Source: Actinomycetota bacterium
GTDB taxonomy: Bacteria > Actinomycetota > Geothermincolia > Fen-727 > JAQURN01
Direction: 5' to 3'
Assembly (NCBI GenBank): GCA_028715585.1
Contig: JAQURN010000085.1
Location: 1-5,910 of the forward strand
Length of the DNA stretch: 5,910 bases
The notes beneath the pieces were generated by a model. The model was not told where the DNA came from. It saw only the letters and a list, made by a program, of their open reading frames with translations, and ran no database searches. Made by a program: the position numbers and the translations under genes. Numbering within the stretch: the stretch's first letter is position 1; each line of letters opens with the position of its first letter. Below, piece by piece: positions 5,619 through 5,910 of this stretch.

Positions 5619-5910
5619 TTAGCCCAGACGAGCTTGTTCTTTCACCTGCGTCAGGAATTGCTCGTTGGTCTTGGTCGATTTAATCCCGTTGATTAGCAGC
5701 TCAATCGCGGCAGCAGGCTCGAGTGAGTGAAGCAGCCGCCTGAGTTTCCACACCTGGGCGGCCTCCTTTGGATCCAGGATGAGCTCTTCCTTCCTGGTGC
5801 CAGACTTTTCAATATCGATTGCGGGGAATATCCTCTTATCGGCAAGTTTTCGGTCGAGGTGCAGCTCCATGTTGCCGGTCCCTTTGAACTCCTCGAAAAT
5901 TACCTCGTCC
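5619..5910 (-). CDS. rho: Transcription termination factor Rho, C-terminal 96 residues (5' part outside window)
   Basis: Rho is the hexameric RNA-dependent ATPase that ends transcription of untranslated RNA. The visible part begins mid-gene with DEVIFEEFKGTGNMELHLD and continues KLADKRIFPAIDIEKSGTRK, nearly the textbook Rho C-terminus. The SGTRKEEL segment holds the arginine finger that reaches the neighbouring subunit's ATP (Arg366 in E. coli). The ending, 'WKLRRLLHSLEP...LLINGIKSTKTNEQFL', matches the family's closing helices. The product stops at TAA (5619-5621). The Walker motifs and RNA-binding domain lie beyond the right edge. The ATG at 5868-5870 is internal. It is the first visible gene of the minus-strand block, 161 bases upstream of the C45 gene. 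Confidence 0.97.
   Translation of the reverse strand, partial: DEVIFEEFKGTGNMELHLDRKLADKRIFPAIDIEKSGTRKEELILDPKEAAQVWKLRRLLHSLEPAAAIELLINGIKSTKTNEQFLTQVKEQARLG

Overview
The window is bacterial and dense, with roughly half G+C. It is dominated by one minus-strand gene block read from right to left: the end of rho, a family C45 Ntn-hydrolase-like gene, rpmE (ribosomal protein bL31), prfA (release factor RF1), prmC (release factor glutamine methyltransferase), a Sua5/YrdC/YwlC-type threonylcarbamoyl-AMP synthase and a low-molecular-weight protein tyrosine phosphatase. At the left edge a plus-strand gene runs in from outside the window. It is the C-terminal part of a hydrogenase maturation endopeptidase, and it converges on the phosphatase gene with only 18 bases between the two stop codons.

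The order rho-rpmE-prfA-prmC-sua5-phosphatase is the conserved arrangement of Firmicutes and Actinobacteria and of deep-branching relatives. The four-cysteine L31 and the neighbouring [NiFe]-hydrogenase processing gene fit an anaerobic, hydrogen-metabolising member of one of those groups. The exact lineage cannot be fixed from this sequence alone.

Layout: 1-284 hydrogenase maturation protease (+, 5' end outside). 303-881 phosphatase, 878-1561 Sua5, 1566-2420 prmC and 2417-3490 prfA form a tightly coupled run (4-base overlaps or a 4-base gap). 3491-3674 is a 184-base spacer with a possible weak intrinsic terminator just after rpmE. 3675-3914 is rpmE. 3915-4002 is an 88-base spacer with a palindrome and possible mRNA structure next to the rpmE ribosome binding site. 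4003-5457 is the C45 gene. 5458-5618 is a 161-base spacer with a perfect 8-bp hairpin. 5619-5910 is the last 96 codons of rho.

How the genes fit together: L31 is part of the large ribosomal subunit. RF1 ends translation at UAA/UAG, and PrmC methylates the Gln of the RF1 GGQ motif (Gln233 here). Sua5 makes the threonylcarbamoyl-AMP used for t6A37 of ANN-decoding tRNAs. Rho couples transcription termination to translation. The phosphatase is a common passenger of this cluster (YwlE in Bacillus). The C45 hydrolase is the outsider: it lies between rho and rpmE, which are normally adjacent, and its substrate is unknown. Three of the genes (rpmE, prmC, phosphatase) start with TTG in a shared TTGAAGA context, two of them in TTGA stop/start overlaps. 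I see no CRISPR array, tRNA, rRNA, insertion sequence or clear multi-gene novel system.
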